Of a DNA stretch of 47,787 nt, positions 1 to 10,299 are shown piece by piece; position 1 is the first letter of the stretch; each line of letters starts with the position of its first letter. Below the pieces are notes generated by a model. It saw nothing but the letters and a program-made list of their open reading frames with translations, did no database searches and was not told the DNA's origin. Source of the DNA: Lactifluus volemus (taxonomy: Eukaryota; Basidiomycota; Agaricomycetes; Russulales; Russulaceae); the NCBI GenBank assembly GCA_022376515.1, contig WTXI01000275.1, forward strand, positions 1 to 47,787, given 5' to 3'. The position numbers and the translations under genes are program-made.

Positions 1-1
1 G

Positions 2-1486
2 TACGAACAAGCAGTCGAACATTATGCCACCGCACTTGAACTCTTGTTCGTCTCCCTTTCTTGATCACAACACCCCCCCCCCCCCAAACTCATGTGTCCC
101 TCACACACAGGTCAAAAACACACGAGGAAGACGCGCAGGAGATGGCGGATGTCTATTTCGCGTACGGAAAAGCGTTGCTCGAGAATGCTATCGCTCAAAG
201 CTCCGTACTTGGCAAGGAACAACAACAGGACGGCGCGGCAGCTGTAGAAGGTAAGTTATAACAACAATGTGTTTCCCCCCTCTCCTACTCCCTCCCTCGT
301 CGTTCGTTTGTTGATGAACGTGTTTTTTTTTTGTTTTCGTTTTGGCATGCATGTGTGCTCGTGGTGTGCAGAAGAACCGATGCAGAACGGAAACAAAATC
401 ATGTCGTTTTCGGGGGATGCAGAAGAAGAAGGTGGTGGGAGGACGATCCCGCGGTCGATTTGTTCGCCGAGGCGTCCAAGCCGGAAGCGACGGCGGAGGG
501 TGAGGAGGAAGAAGAGGCAGCAGCAGCAGACGAGGGGGACGAAGCGGAACCTGAAGACGATTTTAATGCGGCGTGGGAGGTTCTCGATCTTGCGCGGGCG
601 ATATACGAGAAGCGAATGGATGGGGATGATGAGATACGACTCAAAGTGGCCGACACGTTCATCGCGCTCGGTGACATATCCCTCGAAACGGGTGCGTTTT
701 TCACCCCTTCTATCCAACTTTTTTTGCTTACCTTTGCCCCCCCCTCAGAGAAATTCGACCAGGCTGTCACGGATTATAGCGCTGGGCTCGCGCTAAAAAC
801 CGAATTGCTCCCGCTGTCGTCACGTCAGCTTGCAGAGGCACACTTATAAGCTTAGCATCACGTTCGATCTTACTGCCGGTCGGCTCGCGGACGCTATTTA
901 CCATGCACAACGTGCGGTCGAGAGTATAGAGGCACGTCTTGCCGAATTGCAGGCCGGCCTCGCCGGCACACTACCGCCGTTACCTGAACCCCCTTCGGAC
1001 GCACAAGGCAAGGGAAAGGGTAAAGACAAGCGGGGAGCGCTTGCACCGGAGGAGCTAGTTCAGAACTGGAGTAAGACGCAAATCGAAGCCGAAATAAAAG
1101 AACTTGGCGAGTTGAAGAAGGATCTGGCTCTCAAGGTTATTTTATGCTCATTCTTTTCCTCGCTGACTGACTGAACATCGCGATTTCTCTCTCTCAGGTG
1201 GAAGAGTTAAAGTCGGCACCTAACGATGAGCGGGACAGCGGGCTGTCTGCGCCAGAGTTGGCACAGCGTGCACTGTGATCGTGAACTTAACGCTGCGCCT
1301 ACTAGTACAGCGCCTCAGGACCTGCCGGTGAACGACCTCACGTCGATGGTCGTAAAGAAGAAAAAGAAAGCGCCGCCTGTGCCCGAGGCGAGCGGCGCCA
1401 TCGAAAAGCGCAAAGCAGAGGACGAGGCGCAAACGCCACCAGACCGTGACAAGAAGGCCCGCGTGGAGGAGACCTCTTCACCATGA
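2..1486 (+). CDS. NASP/Sim3/Hif1-like histone chaperone, 5' partial
   Basis: The gene enters the window already inside its first TPR (YEQAVEHYATALEL, from base 2). A second exon holds a TPR-like helix with YFAYGKALLENAI, followed by a long acidic Glu/Ala/Asp stretch (about 410-560), then further TPR helices (AAWEVLDLARAIYEKR and FDQAVTDYSAGLAL), a coiled-coil-like segment (1030-1220) and a basic tail with KKKKK and KRK runs ending at 1486. TPRs interrupted by an acidic insert are the SHNi-TPR layout of NASP, Hif1 and Sim3, which escort histone H3-H4 to chromatin assembly; the basic tail would suit a nuclear signal. The reading frame needs small corrections near 430, at 844 (CAC-T-TATAAG) and near 1276, so this is either an assembly problem or a decaying copy. 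It converges on PRO2 with only about 110 bases between the stops. Confidence 0.8.
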
Positions 1487-1594
1487 TAACTCTTGTTTGA
1501 GACTCGGTCCTTTTTGTATTTTTACTTTTGATATCTACATTACACTATGACTCGCTGCCCTTATTTTCTCTCTTGCACAATGCCGTTTTTTTTT

Positions 1595-3154
1595 TCAAAA
1601 AGGCAACTCGTCTGCCCGGATAGGTTGATGCGTGTATTGCTTTTTGCCGGGTCCCTGTCCAAACTCGCCGACGATATGTCCATCCTCGCCCTTGCTTCTC
1701 AGAACGTACTTGTACGTCACCAGTCCGTCAAGTCCGACGGGTCCACGCGCGTGAATCCGTCCGGTGCTGATCCCGACCTCGGCACCGAACCCATATCGAA
1801 AGCCGTCAGCGAAGCGCGTACTCGCGTTGACGAACACGCCGGCCGAGTCGACGCCACGGACAAAGGTGCTACCCGCGTCTGTCGACTCGGTGATGATGCA
1901 ATCGGTATGGTGAGAGCCATGCTTGTTGATGTGGGCTATGGCGGCGGAGAGGGAGGGCACGGTGAGCACGGATAAGGTGAGCGAGAGGTGTTCGGTCGTG
2001 TAAGCTTCGGAGGTAGCTGGAAGCACGTGCGTAGAGAAGAGATCGAGCTGGTGCGCCGTCAGCGCTGCTGTTGTTGCTGCTGTGCGTGTCGGTTCGTCGC
2101 AGAGGAGCTTTACGTTGGAGGCGAGAAGCGCACTTGCGACTTCGGGCCAGATCGTCTCGAGCAAGCTTTCGTGGACTAGGAGCGTTTCTACTGCATTGCA
2201 TGCTGCAGGATAATCGATCTACACGGAGAGATTGAAAAAGAAAAAAAAAAAAAGGTTTTGGACATTACGCACCTTGGCGTCCACCACTATACGTTTTGCT
2301 TTTTTCTCGATCGGCGGATTCGTCCAGATAGATGGCGCAGAGCCCATCCGCATGTCCCATCACGGCTATCCGCGTACTCTGCTGAATCGAACGTACGAGC
2401 GCGTTGCTCCCTCGTGGAATGACCAAATCGATGTATCGGTCTTGATCGAGCAGTGCCGTCACTTCCGCCCGCGTCTCGACGGTCTGTATGAACGTTCCTG
2501 GTAGCGCAGTGCGCCCCAAAGCAGCTTGAATCGTGCGCGTCAGCTCGGCGGTAGTCCGCGTAGATTCCTTGCCGCCTTTGAGTATCGCAGCATTACCTTA
2601 AAAAAAAATTATTAAAAAAAAAGAGGGAGGAAGGGGAGGTAGGAACGTTTACCGGATTTGAGCGCGAGTGCTGCAATGTTGATGACGACTTCGGGACGCG
2701 ATTCAAAGATGACGAGTAAAACGCCGATCGGACAAGTGACGCGGTAAAGTTCCAAGTCGTCGTGCAACGAACGCGCATAAGTGATCGAGCCCGTGGGGTC
2801 CGGGAGCGCTGCGATGTCCGTCACTCCCTGTAGCATGGTATCCCATTTATCGCCCGCGCGCAAATCGAGTCGTTTCACGAGCGAAGACGTCAGTCTTCCC
2901 GCGGCTACATCTGCCTCTGCGCGCTACTCTCTTGCATCGTTTTAGCTATATAAAAAGTGTTTGGGGGCGCACACTTGTATGAAACGTACGGCCATGTCCT
3001 CGCCATTCGCTCTTAAGATGACATCCTTGTTCACTTCGAGTTGCTTTCGAATTTCTTGCAGGGCAAGTGTTCGCTCGGTGGTAGTGCTGACAAGCTGAGA
3101 AGCCTCGAACGCTGCTTTGGCAGTTTGAGCGATAGATTCTGCGCTTGCTAACAT
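1595..3154 (-). CDS. PRO2: Gamma-glutamyl phosphate reductase (proline biosynthesis)
   Basis: This enzyme reduces gamma-glutamyl phosphate to glutamate-5-semialdehyde with NADPH, the second step of proline synthesis. The chosen start (ATG at 3154) gives MLASAESIAQTAKAAFEAS. Later exons carry the aldehyde-dehydrogenase-like NADPH fold: CPIGVLLVIFESRPEV near 2720, the LKGGKES segment at 2570-2590, and VIPRGSNALVRSIQ near 2400. Near 2200 lies YPAACNAVETLLVHE with the catalytic cysteine. The C-terminus contains VFVNASTRFADGFRYGFGAE and the conserved GPVGLDGL. Introns lie around 2900-2980, 2595-2650 and 2215-2275. One correction is needed at the T6 run 2300-2305: dropping a base restores the family sequence AKRIVVDAK before the intron. 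It is most likely functional with an assembly error, as this is a single-copy housekeeping gene in most fungi. Confidence 0.9.
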
Positions 3155-3320
3155 GCCTTTTTTTTTTCTTGAAGTGAAATTTTGAGGCAAAGTTAGTGTC
3201 AGGCCCGGATAACTCGGGACAGAAAATAGATTTAGAGTTGTCCGGATCTTTCCTCGATAGGTACTGGATCTCAAGGCCAGTTGATTCAACTTTTGCGTAG
3301 TAGTAACTTACAGTGCTAGT

Positions 3321-3737
3321 GCTAGGGAATTTTAGCTGTGTAGGAAGAGATGCTGGAGACCGATAATGGATCGGATCGAGCTCAGAGGGAGCAGGAGCCC
3401 GAAGACGGGACAGCCAGGCACCCTGAGGGCAACCCGGCGTGGAAAACGACCGCTCCCCGTTGAGGGCGATCGCCCACAGCCATCAACTACGAACTCATTT
3501 CATGTGCCACATCAAGACCCTTTTTGTACATAGACTTATTCTTTGCGCAGGTGACGAAATCCCACCATCAGAAAACAGAGACCAAGGCAGCGGAGGCCTA
3601 CCCGGAGCTACCCGGAGCTATCCGAGGCGTGTAGACCTCGTACAGTAGCTTGTTTCCTGATGTGACCTCACGCGCAGATCGAGCGGCCATCTCGGGCTGC
3701 AACGGAGTCGAAGACTCTGGTTTCGTCGTTATACCAA
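3321..3737. repeat. Dispersed repeat, copy A (possible SINE)
   Basis: This stretch matches 18703-19045 in the same orientation, from GCTAGGGAATTTTAGC to GTCGTTATACCAA, through blocks such as ACGACCGCTCCCCGTTG and CATCAACTACGA. Copy A holds about 85 extra bases (about 3570-3665) that include a short tandem duplication of a CTACCCGGAG unit. Read on the minus strand, the right end begins with a TGGTATAACGACG block and a CAGAG-7nt-CTCCG stem-loop resembling a tRNA anticodon arm. It carries no convincing open reading frame. Confidence 0.6.
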
Positions 3738-3793
3738 CAATCTCAATCTTTTTACATTATAATTAGTAAGGTACATTAGTTACAGATGTTCTA

Positions 3794-3821
3794 CAGTCGT
3801 GGACAACCAAAGCCGACAAAT
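3794..3821. repeat. Left terminal inverted repeat of the Tc1/mariner-like element
   Basis: This end begins CAGTCGTGGACAACCA and is preceded by the TA target dinucleotide at 3792-3793. It pairs with 7140-7167. Confidence 0.9.
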
Positions 3822-4022
3822 CGGTTATCTGGGCGGGAAGTGAATGGATTGATGAGATTTTTTCGGAATTGAGCTGCAAATCTCGAAAGACGTCGAAAAA
3901 AGCATCTCCGAAGTTTTTCCTACGAGTGATTAGAAAGTGCCAAATTTTTGGGCTCAAAAATCGCAATATATGACTATGTATGTGTACCAGAAATTGATTT
4001 CCTATCCCAAATTCAATGACAA

Positions 4023-6848
4023 TCAATTAAGAACGGCATCCAGGTGCATCATTGCAGTTCTCGAGACGCTGCGGTGTCCCTTCTGCTTCCGTACTGCCCA
4101 TTGAGCAGCATCTCCGGTCAGTCCCATGCGATAGGCTGACATCCACCGCCACGATCGGTTGATGAATCTCCGTATCACCTCGACCGGACATGCATCGAGG
4201 GCCTGTGAGGCGGCATCTTTGGCTTGTTGGAAGGTATTCTTGTCTACTTGTCTGTATCGATATTTAGCCCATCCCCAATACTGCAGAAGTAGATGACATA
4301 AATAAGTTAAGTGATGACGAAAAATTGGACTCACCATCTCGATAGGATTGAGCTCGCAGTGAAACTTGGGCAGAAAAATACATTCATGGCCAGCCTCTCG
4401 AATTACAGTTTCGAGCACGGAAATTTGGTTGGCAAAGTCGTCTTGTTTACTGAGAATACGTGCCATGCAGCAACCATCATTCTCGAATGGACAGACTGGT
4501 GCGCATTTGGCACGAAGGCGACCCACATTGAAGCCGCGCTCTTCGAGAGTTTGCTGGAGCCCCTTTTGCTCTCCGGATTCCGTCATCATCTTTTGAACTC
4601 GGCCACGGTGTTCTGGAAATGGGTTTGATTCTGGGATGATGGTGTCCTTTTGCCGCCGTTGTACTCCTCCGTTTGATTTATTCATCTCAAAGGCTTTGAG
4701 TGCGTCAGGTGCTAATGCAGCATGAGCAGATGATTGATCATAAATAAAAAGGGCCTGGCATCCTGGGTGTGCTTCCTCAAAGACGGGGATTGCCTTGTTG
4801 ATTACCTGGTCAATAAGTTGCTTGGAATCCCACCACGGATCACCGTTTGACCCCGGATAAATTATTTGTCGTGCTTCCTTGAGAACTTCGCCGTTTGGAC
4901 CTTTGACGACTAAGCGTCCATTCTCTGGCTCAATGTATTCGGAGTTGTGGATCAGCCGCCCTCTATCCTTCTTCGGAATAATTTGTTCTGTCGAATGTAA
5001 CCTTTAAAATAATATGCAGCTTGTAAGAATAATCATAGATAAGAAGTAAGAATACTTACCAAACTGAAGTTGTGTGCTCAAAGGCTTGAAAAGATGATTC
5101 ATCATGGAACTCTGGGATGAGTTCTTGCTCGCCAGGTTGAAGTGTAGGTGCAATGCGCTGTAAAACATCACCAACCCGCTCATATCTTGCCATTTGGCGT
5201 TCGTACACTGCCATTTTTGGAAGGAAATCATTTTGGCGATATGACACGACATCTGCACGCTCATGCCCATCGATGTAAACACCTTTTTTGATTTTTGTGC
5301 GTTGCCAACCTAATTTGACAAGCCAACGGCGAGCTGTTCTCTCACAAAGGGGTTTGCTGGGATAAATGCTGAGGGATGGAAGGATGATCTCATTGAGGCC
5401 TTTTTGAAATTTCACGGGGGTGACCTTCCCTTTCCGTTGCTGCATGAGCCACGCACGACTTGCACGACGAACTCCCTCGTTTTTCAAGATTGAGCGTGCA
5501 TTTTTTATTCCACCTCGTCGTTCTCGTGGAAGCTGCTCGAAAATTTGATAGTGTCGTGCAAGCGATCGGATTCTACGGGCAAAGTGATCTGATGAACCTT
5601 CAAGCTTCTGGTGGAATTGTCGTGCAATTTCTTTGCTTGCATCTATCCTACCAAGTCCTCTGAGGTGAAGTGTAGCAAAATTGCGAAGAATCATAAACTG
5701 ATTGACCTGCGACAGTGGGAGGGATTTGTATTTTCTTGCCAGGTCTCTCTTTATTTGCTCCCGGAGTGTACTCCAGTCCCGTATTTCTGTTGAATTCGGT
5801 GCCAGGCATTCATCAAGCTCTGCCTCCCACTCTTCATCTGTGAGATTGGGGTCATCATCATCAAATAGCCACGGCAGAGTCGTTGATTCTCGAACAGGAT
5901 CGCGGGAACTCTGCAATGATGATCCTGGGTCGATTTCGTCATCAAATAATAAACGAGGTGGAGTGGCCGATTCAAAACGGATCTGGACAGAATCACGGCC
6001 GCTGTCGCTTCGAATATCCATGTCTTCTTTTCCTAGAGGAGCATCAGGAATGGATGTTTCAAGTGCCTGGCTTTCTTGCTTGATAACGACATCCTGATAT
6101 TTATTTGAGGCTGTCAATGGCCGCCTGAGCTCGTATTCACAAACCTCAAAAGTCTCTTCCCCAAATCCACTGGAATCTGATTCACTACTGTCTTCGGAGT
6201 CATCATTTGAGGTGTCTGGCTTGATGACTTTGGTGAATCCAAGGTTTTCGAGTGTCTTCTGGTCTTTAAGCAGTGATTTATAACGGTATTTACTCCGCCT
6301 TGATTTACTCCCAACATCTGGGCCTTTCTTGTAGCATTTGGGACGGTTTGCACCAGCAGCTGTCAATGCCTATGAGAATAATACTCAGTAAATTGAAAGG
6401 TAAAACACGCACACTTTCTCCGGGTCTCCTTTTGCAACTTCTTTCTTGTCTTTTTTGGTACCCAGTCCTCATCCAGCGGATCATCGCCAACTTCAATTGC
6501 CATTCGCATGAGGGCCACGTGCCAGCCCTTATTTCTGTACTTCCTCAGATTCACGCCCGGCTTTTCTTCTTCAACAATCTTGTCAAGGAAGTCCTCTTCG
6601 TTCTCACTATCAATATCATCATCTGACTCCTCACCATTCCACATTGGTTTATTGCTGTCAAATAGGACTTTGGGGATCCACTCTTCATCATCGGCATCGT
6701 TATCAATCTGCGGATCAGGCAACACCGGAGTATCTGGATCACATGACATTGGCTTATCTCTGCGAGAAGAATCTGGCATTGACTTTGGCTGATTATTGAG
6801 ACCGGAAATGTCGCGTTTGGGTTTCTTTTTTGGAGGCATCGTGGGCAT
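4023..6848 (-). CDS. Tc1/mariner-like DDE transposase, 886 aa
   Basis: Four exons fit with compatible phases: 6848-6413, 6359-5060, 5001-4335 and 4280-4023 (2661 bases, 887 codons with stop). The first 210 residues are acidic and basic low-complexity sequence. A DNA-binding region rich in basic helices follows (around residues 350-520). The catalytic core shows HDESS (Asp565), IYDQSSAH (Asp667) and HCELNPIE (Glu800), giving D-101-D-132-E. A cysteine cluster (CAPVCPFENDGCC) lies between the second Asp and the Glu. After the third intron comes YWGWAKYRYR, typical of this basidiomycete group. The protein would cut and paste the surrounding element at TA sites. No stop or frameshift interrupts it, so it may be active. 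The first intron junction (donor at 6412, acceptor at 6360) is my choice because it alone kept phase. Confidence 0.88.
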
Positions 6849-7139
6849 GTGGGTATTCCGAGTCCAGATTAAAGATATTATTATTAGCCTGCCACTCGAT
6901 AAAATTTATTGAAACGTGGTGAACACGCTCCGTCTATCAAAAGGAAGCGATTGCGCACGTTTTCAGATTTTTCCTATGCCTTTTAGGGAATTTGCCAAAT
7001 TTTCCGGGTATGTTTCCTTATATTCCCTTTTTCTCAAGAACGGCTCGATGGATCACATTGAAACTTCACCACAAGCCTTGCCTAACTAGTGTGCATCGAT
7101 TCCGGTAATAAAAAAAGAAGATCTATTACAGCTGAAATT

Positions 7140-7167
7140 ATTGGTGGGCTCTGGTTGTCCACGACTG
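7140..7167. repeat. Right terminal inverted repeat of the Tc1/mariner-like element
   Basis: It is the reverse complement of the left end with about 3 differences in 28 bases, and is followed by TA at 7168-7169. Confidence 0.9.
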
Positions 7168-7396
7168 TAGTTAAATACTTCGTATCAGCACTTGTGAGGG
7201 CATTGATTTGCCCCTTTCGCTTTTCCCTTTTCGCGTGATCTCGTTTTCCTCTCGTTATCGCCTCATTCTCGATTCGGAGCTTCAATAGCTTCAATCTCTA
7301 AGTAGTACATGTGCATTATGATTCAATCGGTGCATGGACGAAGCAAAAAAGAGACAGGTAGTGTAGACAGGAGGCATCGTTCGCGTGCAATTACTT

Positions 7397-10222
7397 CTAC
7401 TCCTGCTCCTGCCATTCCGAGTCCTCCGAGTCCCAATCATCACTGTCACTATCAGTAAGATAGTTGACTTCCTTCTCCGCGGCGGTAGTAGTCGACGGAG
7501 GCAAACCATCCAATACCACCCAACTTGAAGGGTCCTCTCCACGCTCCGTCTTCGAGATGACAGCGCTCGAGCCAGCCTTGTTACCAGGAGCTTTGACGAG
7601 TTCAGCTGTCTTCATTTGGGACGTGTTGGTCTCAGCCTCAGCCTTGGTCTTTGCTTTACCTTTCGTTTCAGCAACCGTCTTGGCCTTGATGTCCGCATCC
7701 GCCCCAAGCTGTGCCTTCTCGGCCTTTGCGTCAGGCTTAACTTTTGTCTCGACTTCATCTTTCACTTTGGCTTGAGCACCACGCTTCGTCTTCTGGAGTT
7801 CCGCGTCACCTCTCGCCTTCTGGAGCTCAGCTTCAGCGTCGTCCTTGGCCTTGGCCTTGGCGTCAGCTTCCTTCGTCTTAGCCTCTGCGTCGCGTTTTGC
7901 TCGCGCCTCCGCATCGCTAGACTTGGCCGCCGTCTCCGCCTTGGCCTTCGATTCGATGTCTACTTTGGCCTTAGGTCCCTTCGCCTTTGACTCAGTGTTC
8001 GCCTTGGCCTTGGGCTCCTTGTCCGCCTTGTTCTTCGACTCGGTGTCCGCCTTCGCCTTAGGGCCTGCGTCTGCCTTCGCCTTAGACTCGGTGTCGGCCT
8101 TGGCTTTAGGCCCCGTGTTGACCTTTGCCTTAGATTCGGTGTCGGCCTTGACCTTGGACCCCGTATCAGCCTTGGCCTTGGGCTCCGACTCTGTCTTGGC
8201 CTTAGACTCCGACTCCGCATTGGACTTGGCTCCCTTAACGCGCCTGGCATTCGCCTCAGCACCGGCCGTCCGCTTAGCTGGCTTCTTGGCCTCAATCTCT
8301 GCCGCTGCTGCCTTTACACGTGCTGCCTCTGCTGCCTTCTCTTCTTCAGCGTCCGCAACTCGTGCCTTGTTATCCGCTTGCTCCTGCTCCTTGACTTCGG
8401 CGTCAGCTCGCTCCTGATGGGACTTGCTGGAACCAGCGATCGGAGCGTCGCCTTGCGACTTATGCGGTAGCAGGAAATCGAACAATACCGATTCACCAGA
8501 TTGCCTCTTGAACTGAATGGGGAGGTGTGTATGCGCAGTGGGGTCAGGTGTAGTAAACGCAGGGGCAGGGATGGGGGTAGGGACAATGATGGGCTTTGGG
8601 GCCTGGAAACTGGGGACAGTGGCATTATTCAGCTGCCCCGAGGCGAGGATAGGTGAGTTTTGCCTCTTGAATTGTATGGGGATGTGGGTGTGACCATATA
8701 AGGCGGGATCGGATGTAGGCGTAGTGTGGGGCAGTGGTGATTTGGAACCAGATGATGTAGCATCGACATTAAGCTTGGCTTCCTCCGTCGTCTGTGAGGG
8801 CGTGCGCTCGGGGCGCGTACCCCGTACTGATCCTGTGATAGATTGAGTTCCTACACGCTCGAGACGTGTAGCGGCATTTCCCTAAAATCTCTCTTATTGG
8901 CGTCCAAGTGCGCGGAAGAACCTCGTCCACTCACCCCCGCTTCCGGCCCACTCGGTAACCCTAACCCCCCCAGGGACCAGACACGCCCCACTGGTGCTCG
9001 GGGGGACTGCGGCTGAGGTGCTAGGGTCGTGACGGGATTACTCGTGCTTCGTGTGCCCGTTGACCTGGCCAATGGGTGATCCAATCGCGTGGCCATCGCC
9101 GACCACATTGCGGGCGATTGCCACACCTGTACTGGCGAGTTAGCTTGGATATGAAATAGGAACTTTGGTCTTGCTCACCGATCCACCTCGATGAGAAGTT
9201 AAAGCAGAGGAACTCATTCCATTTGTCTGAATGGCGAGTTGGGGCGTGCTGCGACCACCCGTTGGGGCACCGCGTACCGTGGGAGCTGGCTACACAAAGT
9301 TATGGAGATGGCCGTAGGGAAAGAGAGAAATCGGCATTATTCACAGTAAATAGGTCCGATACCCCGTTTGAATCGCTCAAGGGGGTGTTCAATGACCACG
9401 CTGTCCTATTCGTGGGGGAGGGCGGAGACTGGAAGATTTCTGATATCAACGAGCGGAGACCCGGCCCTCTTCGCTGAACAGGCGAAGGACTTAGGCCTCC
9501 GCCCGTCTCGGATGCACGAGCCACCTCCCGCGCGCAGGCGATTTGAACACTTGTTCTTACGCCGAGCTTGATTCCCTCTTCGACACCAATGGGATCGTCC
9601 CGGATGGTCAGAGATTCATAGCAATCCAAAAGGCGTGTTTCGCTAAGGTTGAATCGTTGATAGATTGGGATTCTCTCCACAGGGGAAAGATCGAGGTTCT
9701 CCAATTCCCTAATGCAAAGCTGTTCAACATCCCTGAATCCCCACTTCCGGGCCAATTCTAGGATCGAACACCATTCATCCGATGTCGCTTCGTAGAGAGA
9801 ATATTTTCTTCAGAACGTGGGGGTTAATGCAGACTAAGGCATGACTTGAATGACGACATACGAATTATAAAAGGTCCATAAGAAAGATGCAAAGGCCTCG
9901 CTAGTCACATCGTTTAAAACCAGCGGGTTGGATTCCGAAGATCCTGGTGGTTCCTGGCCAAGAAGTGTGGGGGCAGAAAGCAGCAATCTGAAGTGGGCCG
10001 ACTCGCGTGTCAAAAAATATCGATGTATTTTGAAGATATCATTTTCAACCTGGGTATGAAATCACGATCGTCAGCTCAGGTTGCAGATATAAAATGGGTG
10101 TAGCGTACTCTGATCGTCAAGTCGGCTTTATGGATGAAGTAGTTGCGGTGACGCATAAGGGGACCCGTCGAAGTCGAAGGGGTAAGAGGGCTGACCTTGA
10201 TGAGCGACGGTGAGATCGGCAT
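7397..10222 (-). CDS. BTB domain protein with long Ser/Pro-rich and Lys/Ala-repeat tail
   Basis: I join six exons: 10222-10109, 10049-9862, 9807-9363, 9289-9179, 9126-8935 and 8881-7397 (844 aa); total phase is consistent. Residues 20-110 are a BTB/POZ fold (VENDIFKIHRYFLTRES, LWTFYN), a dimerisation module often used in Cullin-3 adaptors. Residues 115-215 are the helical back region seen in agaric BTB proteins (KWGFRDVEQLCIRELE, LGVRTSVQIACAREV). Then come Ser/Thr/Pro-rich sequence (250-480) and an Ala/Lys/Glu-rich tail (490-790) with 8-residue repeats, ending in an acidic DSDSDDWDSEDSEW stretch. Alternatively the BTB part stops at 9300 and the tail is a second gene starting at ATG 9217, but that leaves only about 80 bases between them, and an open frame runs back from 9217 to a good acceptor at 9290. 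A TATATAA box lies at 10264-10270. Function is unknown. Confidence 0.6.
7931..8209 (-). repeat. Coding tandem repeat, 24-base units (8 residues)
   Basis: About eleven imperfect 8-residue units of the form (S/P)KAKADT(E/G) lie in the tail of the long BTB protein (about residues 575-667). The units alternate between SK and PK starts, which suggests expansion of a 16-residue pair. Confidence 0.75.
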
Positions 10223-10263
10223 CAGAATAGAGATGGTATTTCAGCGACTGGCCGCGAGGAGAC

Positions 10264-10270
10264 TTATATA
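10264..10270 (-). promoter_or_regulatory. TATA box of the long BTB gene
   Basis: TATATAA on the minus strand, about 42 bases upstream of the ATG at 10222. This is close for a fungal promoter, so the leader would be very short. Confidence 0.4.
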
Positions 10271-10299
10271 TGATTTTAGGCGCATAGGGTGACCCCAAA

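Larger units (their letters stand above)
3794..7167 (-). mobile_element. Complete Tc1/mariner-like DNA transposon
   Basis: The element is bounded by terminal inverted repeats of about 28 bases with about 3 mismatches. Both begin CAGTCGTGGACAACCA, on the plus strand at 3794 and on the minus strand from 7167 inward. Each end is flanked by the dinucleotide TA (3792-3793 and 7168-7169), the target-site duplication of the Tc1/mariner superfamily. Total length is 3374 bases. A single spliced transposase gene fills 4023-6848 on the minus strand and its frame is intact. Subterminal DNA (3822-4022 and 6849-7140) is AT-rich and non-coding. Confidence 0.9.

Noticed and set aside
269..796. Overlapping plus-strand open frame over the acidic region of NASP
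   Set aside because: It gives arginine-rich sequence from the wrong frame of Glu codons; the NASP frame explains the locus.
5460..6626. Plus-strand open frames within the transposon
   Set aside because: They lie opposite transposase exons and lack any coding features of their own.
7464..8417. Long plus-strand open frames opposite the BTB tail
   Set aside because: They are shadows of the Lys/Ala-rich repeat on the minus strand and have a repeat-driven composition without domain features.
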